Source: Methanomassiliicoccales archaeon (GTDB lineage Archaea > Thermoplasmatota > Thermoplasmata > Sysuiplasmatales > Sysuiplasmataceae). From it: DNA of 5,643 nucleotides. The DNA is taken from assembly GCA_027365715.1 (NCBI GenBank), contig DAHXLZ010000105.1, forward strand, positions 1 through 5,643, given 5' to 3'. The translations under genes and the position numbers were made by a program. Below the pieces are notes generated by a model that saw nothing but the letters and a program-made list of their open reading frames with translations, was not told the origin of the DNA and did no database searches. This document shows, piece by piece, positions 4,934-5,643 of the stretch. The number at the start of each line of letters is the position of its first letter. Within the stretch, counting starts at the first letter, position 1.

Positions 4934-5126
4934 ATTTGAGCAATAGGCTTATTGAGGGCCGTGAGGCGGATTTATTCCATGGTTCCATTTTGAACACATC
5001 ACCCGTCAGTATGGCGCTTTCCTATATGTCTCTCGAAAAAATTACCCTTTGTGGACGATGCTTACACAAAGCCAGTGTTTCGCACGCTAATTTCTTTGAC
5101 CACAAGCAGCGAGTTAGAAAACTGGA
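4934..5126. other. Gene-free stretch upstream of the oxidoreductase
   Basis: No gene could be supported. A plus-strand frame from TTG 4936 to 5136 is open for 66 codons but has no ribosome binding site, no recognisable motif and an unremarkable composition, so I treat it as chance. The stretch contains the small dyad at 4941-4954. Confidence 0.4.
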
Positions 5127-5342
5127 ATACATGTGATGCCGCATCACGCACCTGCTTAAGGCCCACCGAAGAGTAACTCAAAGAGCATGTTGCTAAAACT
5201 ATGCTTGCTGGCATTCTCTCTGCCCGCGAAACGCTCCTGAGCCTTCGGCTGTTTGAATACGGGACGCAGCTCCATCCTGTGGCTCTTCCTGATTCTGTTT
5301 TCACCGGCCTTAAGCAGGCGTGTAATATGGCACTACATGTAT
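5127..5342. repeat. Imperfect 37-bp inverted repeat enclosing 142 bp
   Basis: The inner 13 bp are perfect: CCTGCTTAAGGCC at 5151-5163 and GGCCTTAAGCAGG at 5306-5318. Outside them similarity continues with ATACATGT (5127-5134) matched by ACATGTAT (5335-5342) and 17 of 24 outer positions in total. The left arm also contains its own 15-bp palindrome, GTGATGC/GCATCAC around one C (5133-5147). No flanking target duplication is seen. It could be a MITE-like element of 216 bp, an old invertible segment, or a decayed duplication. Confidence 0.6.
5156..5275 (-). CDS. Small ORF, 39 aa, unrecognised (possible gene fragment)
   Basis: From ATG 5275 to TAA 5156 the minus strand encodes a basic N-terminal half (MELRPVFKQPKAQERF) and a hydrophobic end (NMLFELLFGG). 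Codons are G/C-rich in the third position with AGA/AGG arginines, and the frame stays open upstream to about 5335, which makes it more gene-like than the overlapping plus-strand frame (5171-5392). Only a weak ribosome binding site (CAGG) precedes the ATG. It lies inside the inverted-repeat block, and its stop falls in the left 13-bp arm. I do not recognise a family; it may be a fragment or chance. Confidence 0.25.
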   Translation of the reverse strand: MELRPVFKQPKAQERFAGRENASKHSFSNMLFELLFGGP

Positions 5343-5388
5343 CACTGCATCAATATATAGGGCAGAACGCCGAAGGTCTGAAGCCATC

Positions 5389-5421
5389 ATAACCTCCCAG
5401 GGATTCAAAACCCGAGGTTAT
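5389..5421. repeat. Dyad within the winged-helix remnant
   Basis: ATAACCTC at 5389-5396 and GAGGTTAT at 5414-5421 are perfect arms, with GGG/CCC (5400-5402, 5411-5413) pairing further in. It falls where the wing would be encoded and next to a minus-strand GGGAGGT followed by ATGATG, which could be a second translation start. Confidence 0.4.
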
Positions 5422-5586
5422 GCGGGTTAATTCTGTTGCCATTCGGATGGTTGCATAAACTGTGTCAAATTGGGCACCAATGAAGTCCATTGTTGTTTGC
5501 ATGTTGACCGGTTCATCGAGATGCAGGAAAATAAGTAGGCGGATGGTTTCGGCTGGATTGCAATACTCACTGACAAATGGGGAGCG

Positions 5587-5600
5587 GAACAAAGAACAAA
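5587..5600. repeat. 7-bp tandem duplication at a frameshift
   Basis: GAACAAA occurs twice in a row (5587-5593, 5594-5600). It lies exactly where the reading frame of the winged-helix remnant changes, so slippage could have caused the break, although removing one copy alone does not restore the proposed frame. Confidence 0.5.
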
Positions 5601-5643
5601 CATCACGTCGAAGAGTCCTTTCACTTCAGGCCCTGGCTCTGAC

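Larger units (their letters stand above)
5310..5624 (-). pseudogene. Probable broken winged-helix DNA-binding protein
   Basis: Three minus-strand frames read together suggest a roughly 100-residue winged-helix regulator. From GTG 5624 comes VKGLFDVMF; then, in the next frame, FRSPFVSEYCNPAE and three helix-like segments: ETIRLLIFLHLDEP, NMQTTMDFIG, and the recognition-helix candidate DTVYATIRMATELTRI, followed by a wing-like SGFESLGGYDG. A further shift gives SDLRRSALYIDAVIHVV, a plausible C-terminal helix, ending at TAA 5310. Two frameshifts are needed; the first coincides with a 7-bp tandem duplication at 5587-5600. The longest single frame (TTG 5592 to 5350) may instead be an intact small protein of 80 residues. 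The fold call is by eye and no specific family is claimed. Confidence 0.42.

Noticed and set aside
4936..5136. Plus-strand frame of 66 codons
   Set aside because: TTG start without a ribosome binding site, no motif and no conserved-looking segment; chance is the simpler reading.
5062..5304. Minus-strand frame of 80 codons
   Set aside because: Serine/arginine-rich with no fold-like pattern; another frame on the same strand (5156-5275) looks more gene-like.
5201..5392. Plus-strand frame of 63 codons
   Set aside because: It reads somewhat like protein, but it overlaps the inverted repeat and the more G/C3-biased minus frame and ends inside the winged-helix remnant on the opposite strand; not supported well enough.

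Overview
The window looks archaeal, most plausibly from a Thermoplasmatales-type euryarchaeon. The evidence is GGTG-type ribosome binding sites just upstream of the genes, TATA-like boxes rather than bacterial -35/-10 promoters, frequent AGG/AGA and ATA codons, and an ISH3-like transposon with 5-bp target duplications. The lineage is an inference from style, not from a marker gene.

Layout: (1) 1-412, minus strand: the first half of rfbF, glucose-1-phosphate cytidylyltransferase, running off the left edge. (2) 478-1855: a complete 1378-bp insertion sequence with 12-bp perfect terminal inverted repeats, an AAATA target duplication and one DDE transposase on the plus strand. (3) 1862-2185: a 324-bp internally deleted, divergent relative of that element in the opposite orientation. 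It keeps both tips and only the C-terminal part of a transposase. (4) 2246-2815, plus: an intact RmlC-type sugar epimerase with a conspicuous dyad over its start site. (5) 2956-3571, plus: a wrecked IS630-type transposase gene (two in-frame stops, a missing central catalytic region, frameshifts), preceded by three short repeats at exact 26-bp spacing. (6) 3752-4876, minus: a full-length FAD-dependent oxidoreductase of the L-2-hydroxyglutarate oxidase type, whose natural start appears to be ATT. (7) 4877-5643: no intact gene, but a possible broken winged-helix regulator on the minus strand, several dyads and a 37-bp imperfect inverted repeat.

The two sugar genes were probably divergent neighbours about 125 bp apart before transposons filled the space between them. 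RfbF makes CDP-glucose. Next to it, the RmlC-like enzyme may act on a CDP-4-keto-6-deoxyhexose rather than on the classical dTDP substrate, which would make this the edge of a surface-glycan locus. That coupling is inferred from proximity only. The oxidoreductase is on the opposite strand from the epimerase, separated from it by transposon debris, and has no evident pathway link. I see no CRISPR array, tRNA, rRNA or defence system, and no convincing wholly new system. The most unusual points are the ATT start, the nested head-to-head transposon ends, the dyads at two promoter/start regions, and the inverted-repeat block near the right edge.
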